Positions 25,876 to 37,252 of a DNA stretch of 64,000 nucleotides are shown here, one piece after another. Source of the stretch: SXRF01 sp039808985 (GTDB lineage: Bacteria > Pseudomonadota > Alphaproteobacteria > Rickettsiales > SXRF01); the NCBI GenBank assembly GCA_039808985.1, contig JBDHUC010000003.1:30871-94870 (forward strand), given 5' to 3'. A program made the translations under genes and the position numbers. Position 1 is the stretch's first letter. Every line of letters begins with the position of its first letter. The notes beneath the pieces were generated by a model. That model ran no database searches, was not told where the DNA came from, and saw only the letters and a program-made list of their open reading frames with translations.

Positions 25876-26400
25876 CTAGCGTTCCCTGGGCCTATGGTTA
25901 TTTCTTCCTGCAATAAGCTTAAGCCTTTCTTGCTGCAATGAGCGCTCCTGCTCTTCCTGCCTCTGGGCAACGAGAGAGCGATATTCACCTGCCAGCTCTT
26001 CTACTGAGTTTACATAGGTAATTTTTGCATTTGGAAATTTATCTTTAATTTCAGCAGCAGCTACACTCTGCGCCGGAGCAAAATAACTATTATGGAAGCG
26101 GCTCCTTTTTTTCTCATGAACCTGGGGTATAGTAAATTTTATCGCTTTATCTTCCAGATTATAACCTGAATTATACCCAGCTTTTATTAGAAGGCTCTGG
26201 TGACTATAAAAAATATTTTTTACAGGGCCTGTGACCGCCCCCGTAAATACCAAAAATTTTTCATCTTTACCATTATGGCCAGGCGGCACCAACTCCAAAG
26301 GAAGCGCCTTTATGGGTATCGCTATCAATTCAACCGGTTCTTTCCCTGCTTTAGCCTGCACCCCGCCTGGCTTAATTTTATCTTGAAATTTTTTATTCAT
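25876..26400 (-). CDS. hypothetical protein, 174 residues
   Basis: The protein has no signal peptide or membrane segment. It begins MNKKFQDKIKPGGVQAKAGK, has a central region with ELVPPGHNGKDEKFLVFTGA and SGYNLEDKAIKFTIPQ, and ends in a glutamine/glutamate/arginine-rich helix (LVAQRQEEQERSLQQERLKL) that should form a coiled coil. I recognise no family. It is a monocistronic minus-strand gene with an AT-rich upstream region. Codon use looks like the neighbours, so I take it as real, but no function can be given. Confidence 0.6.
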   Translation of the reverse strand: MNKKFQDKIKPGGVQAKAGKEPVELIAIPIKALPLELVPPGHNGKDEKFLVFTGAVTGPVKNIFYSHQSLLIKAGYNSGYNLEDKAIKFTIPQVHEKKRSRFHNSYFAPAQSVAAAEIKDKFPNAKITYVNSVEELAGEYRSLVAQRQEEQERSLQQERLKLIAGRNNHRPRER

Positions 26401-26463
26401 ATAAAGCCGCTAACAAAATCACAATTGTATTACTTATTGTTAATCAAAATATGATTTATTGGC

Positions 26464-26481
26464 AATTATAAATTTATAATT
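26464..26481. promoter_or_regulatory. AT-rich 18-base palindrome upstream of the 174-residue gene
   Basis: AATTATAAATTTATAATT is a perfect palindrome in the 94-base spacer between the start of the hypothetical gene (26400) and the end of the EAL gene. It could be an operator or part of a promoter. Its AT composition means chance is a real alternative. Confidence 0.3.
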
Positions 26482-26494
26482 ATTTTACAATAAT

Positions 26495-27538
26495 TTAATT
26501 TTTATTCACTATTGGCGCCGGGGCTGAAAAATAATAACCCTGGAACAAATCCACCCCCAGGGCTTTAAGCGCAGCATATGCGTCTTCGGTTTCAACTCCT
26601 TCAGCTATTATGGTGCTGCCTGTGGCATGAACTATATCGACAATCCTGGTTATTATATTGCGGGTAGAAGTTTCATGCGGTCCGCCCATTGCCTGGCTGT
26701 CTATCTTTACAAAATCGGGGCGTATCTCACTTACCAGCTTTTTTGCATTGTCAACCGTGGTTATATCGTCAAGCGCAATCGAATAGCCCTGCTGCCTTGC
26801 ATAATCACATACGTTTTTTAAATGCTTCATGTCACGCGCCGTTTCGCAGCGGGTAAATTCCAGGACGAGATGCTTGGGAATTATCCCGTATATTTTTGCC
26901 GCCTCGCTAAGCCCTTCCAGATAAACAGATGGGCGATGTATAAAACCGGGAATAAAATTCACAAACAGGAAGCCAGAAGAGTTGCTGCCTGCAAAGGTTT
27001 GCACTGTCAGAACCTGAAGATGGCGGTCTATCATATGCTCAATATTAAGAGCTTTGCTGGCTTTAATAATCTTGCCGCCGCTGATTATGTTACCATCAAG
27101 GCCGCGCGCGCGCACAAAAGATTCGAAGCCAAATATTTTATTCTTTTCGCCAACTATGGGCTGGAAATAACACATGATCCGGTCGTCGCATAATGCCTCG
27201 CCCAACCATAAATTTTCAGCTATTGTCTGGATGGCTATGACTTTTTTGCGCTCCCCATTTTCCAGAGTCGGCAGGTCGCTATCGGTGGTTATGGAAACAT
27301 CGGTGGCTTCAGTTAGTTTGGCTTTTTGCAGTATGTCGTAAGTACGCGCCCATAATTCAGACCATTTTTGCGGCGTCTGTGCAAGAAGCCTGCCATCGAA
27401 CCCTTTTTTGTAACCGAGATTTTTCAATTCCTCGGAAATATGAGGAGTTATTTTTTCCGGGGCAGGAAACAGGCTGAGCCAGTAGCTGTCATGCTGCAGG
27501 TAAGGAAGGTTAAAAGATTTCTGTTGTGCCTTAGCCAT
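26495..27538 (-). CDS. EAL-domain protein with altered catalytic motifs
   Basis: I start at the ATG at 27538 (347 residues); the frame reaches a TTG at 27556. About 110 N-terminal residues of unknown type precede one EAL domain (about 115-343), the c-di-GMP phosphodiesterase family. Several ligands are present: E139, N194 (FLFVNFIP), E227 (LVLEFTRCE), D257-D258, K278 (DFVKIDS), E313 (IIAEGVET) and Q333 (FQGYYFS). The EAL tripeptide is E-S-F in GFESFVRAR, and loop 6, normally DDFGTG, is DDITTV. Activity is therefore uncertain; it may be a weak enzyme or a c-di-GMP receptor. No GGDEF domain is present. It is divergent from the prepilin gene, so a link with surface structures is plausible. Confidence 0.85.
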   Translation of the reverse strand: MAKAQQKSFNLPYLQHDSYWLSLFPAPEKITPHISEELKNLGYKKGFDGRLLAQTPQKWSELWARTYDILQKAKLTEATDVSITTDSDLPTLENGERKKVIAIQTIAENLWLGEALCDDRIMCYFQPIVGEKNKIFGFESFVRARGLDGNIISGGKIIKASKALNIEHMIDRHLQVLTVQTFAGSNSSGFLFVNFIPGFIHRPSVYLEGLSEAAKIYGIIPKHLVLEFTRCETARDMKHLKNVCDYARQQGYSIALDDITTVDNAKKLVSEIRPDFVKIDSQAMGGPHETSTRNIITRIVDIVHATGSTIIAEGVETEDAYAALKALGVDLFQGYYFSAPAPIVNKN

Positions 27539-27679
27539 TTTATCCTGATTTTCCAATGCCAGAACTTGAGAAATAAACTTTATACCAATTTAGTTACTAC
27601 TTTGTTAATTCCAAACAAATAAACTCAGTATTTCCGATTGTTATAAATTCATTAATATTCTTGGCTTATTATTTATTGT

Positions 27680-28654
27680 ATGACATATAGCCCAAAAAGC
27701 GGATTCACACTTATTGAATTGTCGATTGTCCTGGTTATTATCGGGCTGGTAATCGGCGGCGTATTGGTTGGCAAGGACCTGATAACAGCAGCAGAAACAC
27801 GAGCGCAGATAGCCCAGATAGAAAAATACCAGACGGCGGTTAAAACATTCCGGGTTAAATATAATTCACTGCCCGGAGATATTAAAAGCGCTGATGCGGT
27901 AGCTTTTGGTTTCGTAAGCCGTGGTACGCTGAGGGGTGAAGGCAATGGCGATGGTTTGCTGGAAGATTACTATTTCGGCAATGCGTATGGCTATATGATA
28001 GCGAATGGGGAAAATGCGCTTATTTGGCGGGATCTATCTGATGCAAAGATGATTGATGGTTCATTTTCCACAGCTACCTATGATTATGCCACATCCTGCG
28101 CCACACCTATCAGCGGCACAAGGTTAAAGGCCTTTTACCCGGAAGCTAAATTAGGCAAGAATAATTATGTTTATGCATGGAGCGGTTCGGCAAGAATCGC
28201 CTATGGGCGTAGTGACCGCATGAATTATTTTTCTATTTCCAAGGTAGTAGATGCTTGTTTCACGGCCATGGATGTAGGCATGACTCCTAACCAGGCCTAT
28301 GCTATAGATAAAAAAATAGATGATGGATTTCCGCAATCAGGAAAGGTTCTGGCTGTATACCCCAATGTCTTCGCAGAGGAAGCAAATGGGATGAATTCGT
28401 TCTGGGCTGCCGCTGGAAATTCAGACCCCGGCATGGGGCAGCAAATTGGCGGCGCCTGTAATGTAGATGATCTTTGCGGCCCGGTTGCCGCCGGTGCTTT
28501 AACACCTATAACCGCCGACGCGCAGACCGATTACAATGCCGGAACTATTGATTGCTTTGACAACCGCAACGTAGCCAATGCACAGATGCAATACACCACC
28601 CAGTTCATGGGCGGCAACAACCAGTCCTGCGCCCTATCCTTCCGCTTCCAATAA
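27680..28654 (+). CDS. type IV prepilin / pseudopilin-like protein
   Basis: The 324-residue protein has a textbook class III signal: a short leader cleaved after G8, then FTLIELSIVLVIIGLVIGG with the conserved Glu5 of the mature protein (E13) at the start of the hydrophobic helix. The following KYQTAVKTFRVKYNSLPGDI is the usual pilin stalk/junction. The rest is a large globular head with several cysteines (for example GGACNVDDLCGP and NNQSCALSF near the C-terminus), much longer than minor pseudopilins. It should be processed by a prepilin peptidase, which is not in this window, and could be a substrate of the GspE/GspF-type machine at 56.5-63.6 kb. It is monocistronic. Confidence 0.88.
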   Translation: MTYSPKSGFTLIELSIVLVIIGLVIGGVLVGKDLITAAETRAQIAQIEKYQTAVKTFRVKYNSLPGDIKSADAVAFGFVSRGTLRGEGNGDGLLEDYYFGNAYGYMIANGENALIWRDLSDAKMIDGSFSTATYDYATSCATPISGTRLKAFYPEAKLGKNNYVYAWSGSARIAYGRSDRMNYFSISKVVDACFTAMDVGMTPNQAYAIDKKIDDGFPQSGKVLAVYPNVFAEEANGMNSFWAAAGNSDPGMGQQIGGACNVDDLCGPVAAGALTPITADAQTDYNAGTIDCFDNRNVANAQMQYTTQFMGGNNQSCALSFRFQ

Positions 28655-28693
28655 CTAGCTTGTAGCATCGGCAGTACGCGCCTATAGTGGGGC

Positions 28694-29458
28694 ATGCTTT
28701 CAAATATATTAATTACACAACTTTTTGCATTCATGCTGGTATTTTGCCGGCTTGGTTCGGCTATTATGCTGCTTCCGGGCTTTGGTGAATCGTATGTTCC
28801 AGCGAGGGTAAGGCTTTTACTGGCAGCAATGTTCAGCGTGCTGCTTACGCCGGTTATCCAGAATTTACCGCCCATGCCTAGCAATGTTATAAACCTGTTC
28901 AATATAATGTTTGCTGAAATAATGGTGGGGTTATTTTTAGGTGGCCTCAGCAGGATGCTCATAGCGGTAGTTAATATAGCCGGCATGATAATAGCCTATC
29001 AGTCCAGCCTTGCATCAGCTGTAACACAGGACCTTACATTATCGCAGGCGCAAGGCACTTCGCTGGGTAACCTGCTTGGCATGAGTGCCCTGGTACTGTT
29101 GTTCGCAACCGATCTGCACCATCTTATGCTGCGCGGGCTGGCTGACAGCTATGGGCTTTTCCTTCCTGGCCAGTTCCCACCAATTGATGATTTCACCAAC
29201 CACGCCATACATACCATGAGCAGCGTTTTCCAGATGGCGATGAAGATGTCGGCACCGCACATCGTTATCGGCCTAATCATATATCTGGCTGCCGGTATAA
29301 TTGCCCGCCTTATGCCTAATATACAGATTTTCTTCCTGCTCATGGCGCCGCAACTGCTTATAAGCTTTTTTATTTTAATGATATGTTCCGGCGCGCTGAT
29401 GTTATGGTATATGGATTATATAAAGGACTCCCTGGGTGTATTTCTTAGCCCGCATTAA
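28694..29458 (+). CDS. fliR: flagellar export protein FliR
   Basis: This membrane component of the flagellar type III export gate has 254 residues and about six hydrophobic segments. FCRLGSAIMLLPGFGESYVP (about residues 17-36) and SSLASAVTQDLTLSQAQGT are typical of the FliR/YscT/HrcT family. It is followed after 20 bases by flhB, the standard export-gate pairing, which favours the flagellar over the virulence version. Other flagellar genes are not in the window. Confidence 0.93.
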   Translation: MLSNILITQLFAFMLVFCRLGSAIMLLPGFGESYVPARVRLLLAAMFSVLLTPVIQNLPPMPSNVINLFNIMFAEIMVGLFLGGLSRMLIAVVNIAGMIIAYQSSLASAVTQDLTLSQAQGTSLGNLLGMSALVLLFATDLHHLMLRGLADSYGLFLPGQFPPIDDFTNHAIHTMSSVFQMAMKMSAPHIVIGLIIYLAAGIIARLMPNIQIFFLLMAPQLLISFFILMICSGALMLWYMDYIKDSLGVFLSPH

Positions 29459-29478
29459 ATATGCAGACAGGTATTTAA

Positions 29479-30546
29479 ATGGCTGATGAAGACAAGGAAA
29501 GCAAAACCGAGCAGCCGTCACAAAAACGGCTTGATGAAGCGCGGGAAAAAGGGAACCTTGCAAATTCCAAGGAACTCGGAAATTTCTTCATGCTGCTGGT
29601 TCTGGCAGTTACTATCGCGGTTTTCATGCCGCAGATCATGAAGCATACGGAAACCCTGCTCACCCCATTTTTAAGCGATACAGAAAATTTCTCAGCCGAC
29701 CGTAAAGGCATAAGCCTTATATTTTACAAGCTGGCATTTGGCAGCTTTGGCATAATACTTATGCCACTGCTGGCATCGGTTGTTTCTGCCATAGCAACCG
29801 GGTTTTTGCAGCATGGGTTTGTGCTGAGCGCCGAACCGATAATGCCAAAGCTTAATAAAATATCGCCAATAGCCGGGCTTGGAAGAATATTCTCAATACG
29901 CTCGCTGGTCGATTTTGCAAAAAACATCATAAAAGTGATAGTGGTTGGTATAGTCGCATTTTTATCCATATACCCGGAGCTTAAGCATATACGCCTGCTT
30001 CCCAACAAAAGCACACAGGACATGCTGCTGTTCTTATGGATGCTGGCGCAGCGCATGACCATAGGGGTGGTGATAGCCATGTTCTTCATCGCCCTGTTCG
30101 ACGTCATATTCCAGCGTTTCCAACACATTAAATCGCTCAGGATGAGCAAGCAGGAACTAAAAGATGAATATAAGCAGTCAGAAGGCGACCCGATGGTTAA
30201 GCAGCGTCTAAGGCGGTTACGCATGGAGCGCGCCCAGAACCGCATGATGGCGGCAGTGCCCAAGGCTGATGTGGTAATTACCAACCCAACCCATTTTGCG
30301 GTAGCTTTGCAATATGACAGCAAAAGCATGGCCGCACCAACGGTGGTTGCCAAGGGACAGGATCTGGTGGCGCTTAAAATACGTGAAATTGCAGAAGATA
30401 ATGATGTGCCTGTCGTAGAGAACCCTCCGCTTGCCAGGGCATTATTTTCATCAACTGAAATTGAAAAAGAAATTCCGGTTGCCCATTATGAAGCTGTTGC
30501 AAAAATCATTTCATATGTTTATCAGCTTAAAGGAAGAAAGAATTAA
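29479..30546 (+). CDS. flhB: flagellar export switch protein FlhB
   Basis: The 355-residue protein has the basic N-terminus SKTEQPSQKRLDEAREKGNL, four TM segments, and a cytoplasmic domain with the autocleavage site N269-P-T-H272 (VVITNPTHFAVAL). All elements needed for substrate-specificity switching are present, including IREIAEDNDVPVVENPPLAR. It works with FliR in the export gate. The first CckA-like gene follows after a 70-base spacer with an AT-rich hairpin. Confidence 0.95.
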   Translation: MADEDKESKTEQPSQKRLDEAREKGNLANSKELGNFFMLLVLAVTIAVFMPQIMKHTETLLTPFLSDTENFSADRKGISLIFYKLAFGSFGIILMPLLASVVSAIATGFLQHGFVLSAEPIMPKLNKISPIAGLGRIFSIRSLVDFAKNIIKVIVVGIVAFLSIYPELKHIRLLPNKSTQDMLLFLWMLAQRMTIGVVIAMFFIALFDVIFQRFQHIKSLRMSKQELKDEYKQSEGDPMVKQRLRRLRMERAQNRMMAAVPKADVVITNPTHFAVALQYDSKSMAAPTVVAKGQDLVALKIREIAEDNDVPVVENPPLARALFSSTEIEKEIPVAHYEAVAKIISYVYQLKGRKN

Positions 30547-30574
30547 AAACATGTTGTTATTTTTTAATATGTTT

Positions 30575-30599
30575 ATAATATTTGCTGATAAAATATTAT
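30575..30599. promoter_or_regulatory. AT-rich hairpin between flhB and the cckA-like genes
   Basis: ATAATATTT, a 7-base loop (GCTGATA), then AAATATTAT form a perfect 9-base-pair stem 18 bases before the ATG at 30617. It may be an operator or a weak hairpin affecting initiation. It is too AT-rich and lacks a U-tail for a standard terminator. Confidence 0.35.
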
Positions 30600-30616
30600 T
30601 AAGGTGATGATTCTAT

Positions 30617-31666
30617 ATGCCTATACGTTTTACTGATAAGTTAGCATCAGGCAATGGCATTCCGGTTGTCGATAATAATCAGGATTTTGTTGTAAGGAAA
30701 CGCCGCCCTTTGTGGCAGACACTTGGGCTTATGTTTGCAGCATTATTCCCTATAACTGTCGGCATAAGCCTGCTTGTTACAGATACGCTGGTTTTCAGCC
30801 AGGTATTGTTCGTATTGCTCACATCACTTGGAACTTATGTTGTTTATACCGTACAGCGCTGCCGCGACCTGGTTTTAGCAACAGAATTCCAGAATGCTTT
30901 ATTTTCCTCGGCGCTTGGCCATAGCAATAAATTTTGCATTATAATAAAAAATGACAGCACAGTGGCCTATATCGACAGGTCGTTGCAGGAGCTGCTGCCT
31001 AATTTTTATAAGCAACCCCGCCATGCAATAGATGTTCTGCTTGAGCAGGGACAAGTATCAAAAGAAGAGCGCAAACAGGTTTTTGAAGCCATTGAAAGGC
31101 GTGTTCGCGGCAAGGTTATATTCGATATTATTGACCATAAAAAACAAACCCACCGCATAATGATGACTATCGAGCCGATCCAAAGGCCAAAAGGCTTCAT
31201 GCTGCTGCGGGGACGCGAATTCGTAGAAAAACGGGTACTGGGCCCTCAGCTTCCCGAAAACAGCAAAACGCCATTATTCAACGAAACCAATATTGGCCTC
31301 TATTCCTATATTATGGACAGCATGGATATAGGCTCATATATAATCGACCTTTTTGGTAATATAACCTACGCCAACCTCACTCTTGAGCAATGGCTTGATT
31401 TTGACGAGGGAGAAATTATTGACCGTGGGCTTACGCTTAAGGATATTATTTCCGAAAAGGGACTGGACGTACATATTGACGATCTTAAGAACTTTGACGG
31501 CGAGGCAACTCTCATGCGCAAAATAGGAGGATCTTTCAAGGTAAGTATAGATCAGAAAGCCATGTATGATGAACAGGGCGTGATAATTGGCTATTGCGCG
31601 CTTTTAAAACAGCTTAAAGATCAGGCCGCAAACGAAATTTCTGAAAAAATTAAAGACCTCTGGTAA
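30617..31666 (+). CDS. membrane PAS protein: sensor half of a split CckA
   Basis: The 349-residue protein has two TM segments (about 35-55 and 58-78; MFAALFPITVGISLLVTD and FVLLTSLGTYVVYTV) and two PAS-like domains (about 95-200 and 225-340; DSMDIGSYIIDLFGNITYAN in the second). It has no kinase core. The neighbouring gene 10 bases downstream starts directly with a PAS domain and continues as a CckA kinase-receiver. Together the two have 862 residues in the order TM-TM-PAS-PAS / PAS-kinase-receiver, the layout of single-chain CckA in many alphaproteobacteria. The break is clean: a TAA stop, a spacer and a new ATG. Confidence 0.8.
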   Translation: MPIRFTDKLASGNGIPVVDNNQDFVVRKRRPLWQTLGLMFAALFPITVGISLLVTDTLVFSQVLFVLLTSLGTYVVYTVQRCRDLVLATEFQNALFSSALGHSNKFCIIIKNDSTVAYIDRSLQELLPNFYKQPRHAIDVLLEQGQVSKEERKQVFEAIERRVRGKVIFDIIDHKKQTHRIMMTIEPIQRPKGFMLLRGREFVEKRVLGPQLPENSKTPLFNETNIGLYSYIMDSMDIGSYIIDLFGNITYANLTLEQWLDFDEGEIIDRGLTLKDIISEKGLDVHIDDLKNFDGEATLMRKIGGSFKVSIDQKAMYDEQGVIIGYCALLKQLKDQAANEISEKIKDLW

Positions 31667-31676
31667 ATTACGAATT

Positions 31677-33218
31677 ATGAATAATGATTTTAAAGTTTAT
31701 GTTGACCTGTCACCTATCGCAATTATCAACCTTGACGAACATGGCAATATAATTCATGGCAACCCTGCATTCCATATCCTGACCGGGCAGGCACTGGCAG
31801 AACGCCTGCCAACACCATTCCTAAATCTGATAGCTGAAGATAAAAGGGCTGAAGCAGACGCTATAATTAAAAAGGTTTTTGCTGATACCATCCCTTCTGA
31901 AACCCAGATATTTTCCCTTATACTGCCAAATAACAATGAAATAATAGTTTCCGCTTATTTCAGTATTATAGACGAAAAGAAGATATTAATGATGCACCTC
32001 ATTAATGTCACCGAACAAAAGAACCTGGAAACACGCTTCGCCCATTCCCAGAAAATGCAGGCGGTGGGACAGCTTGCTGGCGGCGTTGCCCATGACTTTA
32101 ACAACCTGCTTACCGCGATGATCGGATTTTGCGACCTGCTGCTGATGCGCCACCCGGCTGGCGACCAGTCATTTGCCGACATCATGCAGGTAAAACAGAA
32201 TGCCAACCGCGCTGCCAACCTCGTGCGCCAGCTCCTGGCCTTCTCCCGCCGCCAGACACTCCAGCCTAAAATACTCGACTTAACCGATGTGCTGGCCGAC
32301 CTTGCCAATCTTATACGCAGGCTTATAGGCGAAAATATCGAACTTAAGATGACGCATGGGCGCGATATAGGCCATGTACGCGCCGACCAGGGACAACTAG
32401 AGCAGGTAATCATCAACCTGGCGGTGAATGCACGCGACGCAATGCAGGGCGGCGGCACTCTTACCATCCGCACCAGCAAATATTCCATAAACCGAAATCA
32501 TCCCCTGCCTAAAGATTTAATGGCGCCAGCCGAGGAAGACGCCAATATAGCCGATGGCGATTATGTGCTGGTAGAAGTTATAGACACTGGTTGCGGCATA
32601 CCAAAAACCATACTCCAGAAAATTTTTGAGCCATTCTTCTCAACTAAGGAAGTTGGCTCCGGCACCGGGCTGGGCTTATCAACGGTATTTGGTATCATAA
32701 AGCAAACCGGGGGCTATATTTACGTAGCCAGCAAGGAAAACGAAGGCACTAATTTCAGCCTGTTCTTCCCTAGCGTACAACAACATGAAGTGGCGGCAGC
32801 AGCAGCCACTGAAACAGCAGCTACCGAAAAATCAGAAAATGTCGATCTGACCGGAAAAGGCACGATCCTGCTGGTTGAGGATGAAACTCCGGTGCGTATT
32901 TTCGCAGGGCGCGCACTGCGCAACAAAGGCTATACGGTCCTGGAAGCTGACTGCGCCGAAACTGCCATCGAGCTTATGCAGCAGCATGGCGGCGAGGTTG
33001 AGGTTATTGTAACCGATGTTATAATGCCGGGAATGACCGGGCCAACCATGATAGACCAGCTTATCCCGCAATATCCGAATGTGAAAGTAATATTCATTTC
33101 CGGTTATGCCGAGGATGTGTTCGTTAATAACTATGGCTCGGAACGCAGCTTCAATTTCCTTGCAAAACCTTTCACACTCAAGCAGTTAGCCAGCAAGATA
33201 AAAGAAGTAACCGGTTAA
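31677..33218 (+). CDS. cckA: CckA-like hybrid histidine kinase, catalytic half
   Basis: The 513-residue cytosolic protein has a PAS domain (1-112), a kinase core with phospho-accepting H139 in AGGVAHDFNNLLTAMIGF (CckA-type H-box), the N-box INLAVNARDAMQGGG, the G1 box VIDTGCGIPK and the G2 box GSGTGLGLSTVFGI, a linker rich in Ala/Thr/Glu, and a receiver domain with D447 (VTDVIMPGMTG) and K497 (FLAKPF). CckA controls CtrA through ChpT, tying cell cycle, flagella and motility together; linkage to fliR-flhB fits this. Membrane anchoring must come from the separate upstream protein. Confidence 0.88.
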   Translation: MNNDFKVYVDLSPIAIINLDEHGNIIHGNPAFHILTGQALAERLPTPFLNLIAEDKRAEADAIIKKVFADTIPSETQIFSLILPNNNEIIVSAYFSIIDEKKILMMHLINVTEQKNLETRFAHSQKMQAVGQLAGGVAHDFNNLLTAMIGFCDLLLMRHPAGDQSFADIMQVKQNANRAANLVRQLLAFSRRQTLQPKILDLTDVLADLANLIRRLIGENIELKMTHGRDIGHVRADQGQLEQVIINLAVNARDAMQGGGTLTIRTSKYSINRNHPLPKDLMAPAEEDANIADGDYVLVEVIDTGCGIPKTILQKIFEPFFSTKEVGSGTGLGLSTVFGIIKQTGGYIYVASKENEGTNFSLFFPSVQQHEVAAAAATETAATEKSENVDLTGKGTILLVEDETPVRIFAGRALRNKGYTVLEADCAETAIELMQQHGGEVEVIVTDVIMPGMTGPTMIDQLIPQYPNVKVIFISGYAEDVFVNNYGSERSFNFLAKPFTLKQLASKIKEVTG

Positions 33219-33265
33219 ATCATTTTCATTTAGAGCATTTTCCATTTAATCGTGCGTGTTGTTAG

Positions 33266-33416
33266 CATGGCAATTGCATTTGATATTTTCTCCAGCTTGT
33301 CATGCCGCCGTATGGCGGCATCCGGCATTAAAAAACTCAATAGTCCTGAGATCCTGCGCAATGATTACGCATTCGCAGGACGACACATCCAGCAAAAGCC
33401 AAATGCAATTGCCATG
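33266..33416. mobile_element. MITE-like 151-base palindromic element with 17-base terminal inverted repeats
   Basis: The element starts CATGGCAATTGCATTTG and ends CAAATGCAATTGCCATG, a perfect 17-base terminal inverted repeat. Inside are an ATGCCGCCGTATGGCGGCAT hairpin and the block TCCTGAGATCCTGCGCAATG shared with other copies. The first 56 bases match 10786-10841 with one indel. It has no coding capacity, so it would need a transposase in trans, or it is an RNA-stabilising repeat. It lies in the 270-base gap between cckA and uvrA, which otherwise shows nothing else. Confidence 0.8.
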
Positions 33417-33488
33417 CAGCCTGCATTGACTGGTGACAGGTTTATGCTATACTCCCCGTTTGCCTTTTAACATACCGGAAATCATTAA

Positions 33489-36341
<2,853 letters not shown>

Positions 36342-36397
36342 CAGATCAAATTATAATGTTTGCAAGCAATAATATTTCGGAGCACGTTTCCCTAATT

Positions 36398-36413
36398 CCC
36401 CGCCTCTGCGGGG
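36398..36413. repeat. CCCCGC-GCGGGG hairpin between uvrA and recO
   Basis: CCCCGC-CTCT-GCGGGG is followed by ATGACAG. The same pattern (CCCCGC, short loop, GCGGGG, then GACAG) occurs at 10863-10883, so this looks like a fragment of the same dispersed family rather than a terminator. It lies 18 bases ahead of recO. Confidence 0.55.
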
Positions 36414-36430
36414 ATGACAGAAAATAATGT

Positions 36431-37252
36431 ATGCAATGGGCTGATGCAGCGATAATACTTTCTGCCCGTAAACACGGAGAGAGCAGCGCGGTGGTGCGTG
36501 TATTGGCACGTGAGCACGGTGTTTTTGCAGGTGTTGTGCGCAGCGCGAATTCCAAGAATAACCGTGGGATTATACAAGCCGGAAACGTGGTAAGCGCAAA
36601 CTGGCAGGCGCGGCTTTCGCATCAGCTTGGAAATTTTAAAATCGAACTGCTGGAAGCCCATGCGGCCCATATCATGCAGGACAGTGCCAGGCTTGCAGCC
36701 CTTACTTCGGCCTGCGCGACAGTAGAAGCCGCGCTTGCCGAGCGTCACCCCTACCCTAAAATTTTTGCCGCATTACATGAGCTGTTGCACAGCCTTACCG
36801 CTATTTCCCCAACCCATGACTGGGAGAATGATTATATAAAATTCGAACTCTCCCTACTTGCCGAAAGCGGATATGGGCTTGATTTAAGCGAGTGCGCAGG
36901 TGATGGGGTTACTGATAGCCTTATCTATGTTTCTCCTAAATCAGGGCGAGCAGTCTGCAGCGATTGCGGAGAGCCTTATAAGGATAAGTTGTTGCCGCTT
37001 CCGGGGTTTTTATTGCCAAATACTCTCCCCCTACCTAACCATCCCCCGCAAGCTGGAGAGGGAATGAATAAGTCCCCTCTCCCCAAAGGAGAGAGGGGAA
37101 AAGAGAAATATAAAGAAATCCTTGCGGGAATGGAGCTTACGGGCTATTTTCTGGAAAATTCGCTGCTCGCGCCGCACGGAAAAAAAATGCCGTCTGCGCG
37201 TTTGCGGCTGCAAAATATATTAAAGGAACTTAATGCCACCGAAACAGTCTAG
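36431..37252 (+). CDS. recO: DNA repair protein RecO with an in-frame repeat insertion
   Basis: RecO helps RecF/RecR load RecA at gaps. The 273-residue protein has the N-terminal OB fold (MQWADAAIILSARKHGESSA; VLAREHGVFAGVVR), the helical region, and the C-terminal zinc-type part (VSPKSGRAVCSDCGEPYKDK; only one C-x-x-C pair visible). The end TGYFLENSLLAPHGKKMPSARLRL is typical. It is about 28 residues longer than usual, because residues about 198-226 are encoded by a palindromic repeat (see separate entry). The frame is kept, so the protein is probably still functional. The last 20 bases overlap parC. Confidence 0.92.
   Translation: MQWADAAIILSARKHGESSAVVRVLAREHGVFAGVVRSANSKNNRGIIQAGNVVSANWQARLSHQLGNFKIELLEAHAAHIMQDSARLAALTSACATVEAALAERHPYPKIFAALHELLHSLTAISPTHDWENDYIKFELSLLAESGYGLDLSECAGDGVTDSLIYVSPKSGRAVCSDCGEPYKDKLLPLPGFLLPNTLPLPNHPPQAGEGMNKSPLPKGERGKEKYKEILAGMELTGYFLENSLLAPHGKKMPSARLRLQNILKELNATETV
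37023..37105. repeat. palindromic repeat inserted in frame in recO
   Basis: The sequence CTCTCCCCCTACC...GGAGAGGGAATGA, then CCCCTCTC-CCCAAAGGA-GAGAGGGG, is strongly palindromic and low in complexity compared with its surroundings. It encodes PLPNHPPQAGEG and KSPLPKGERGKEK, peptides recurrent in many unrelated bacterial proteins hit by this type of repeat. It resembles the in-frame palindromic elements of Rickettsia. It lies in a presumed surface loop near the C-terminus of RecO. Confidence 0.75.
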
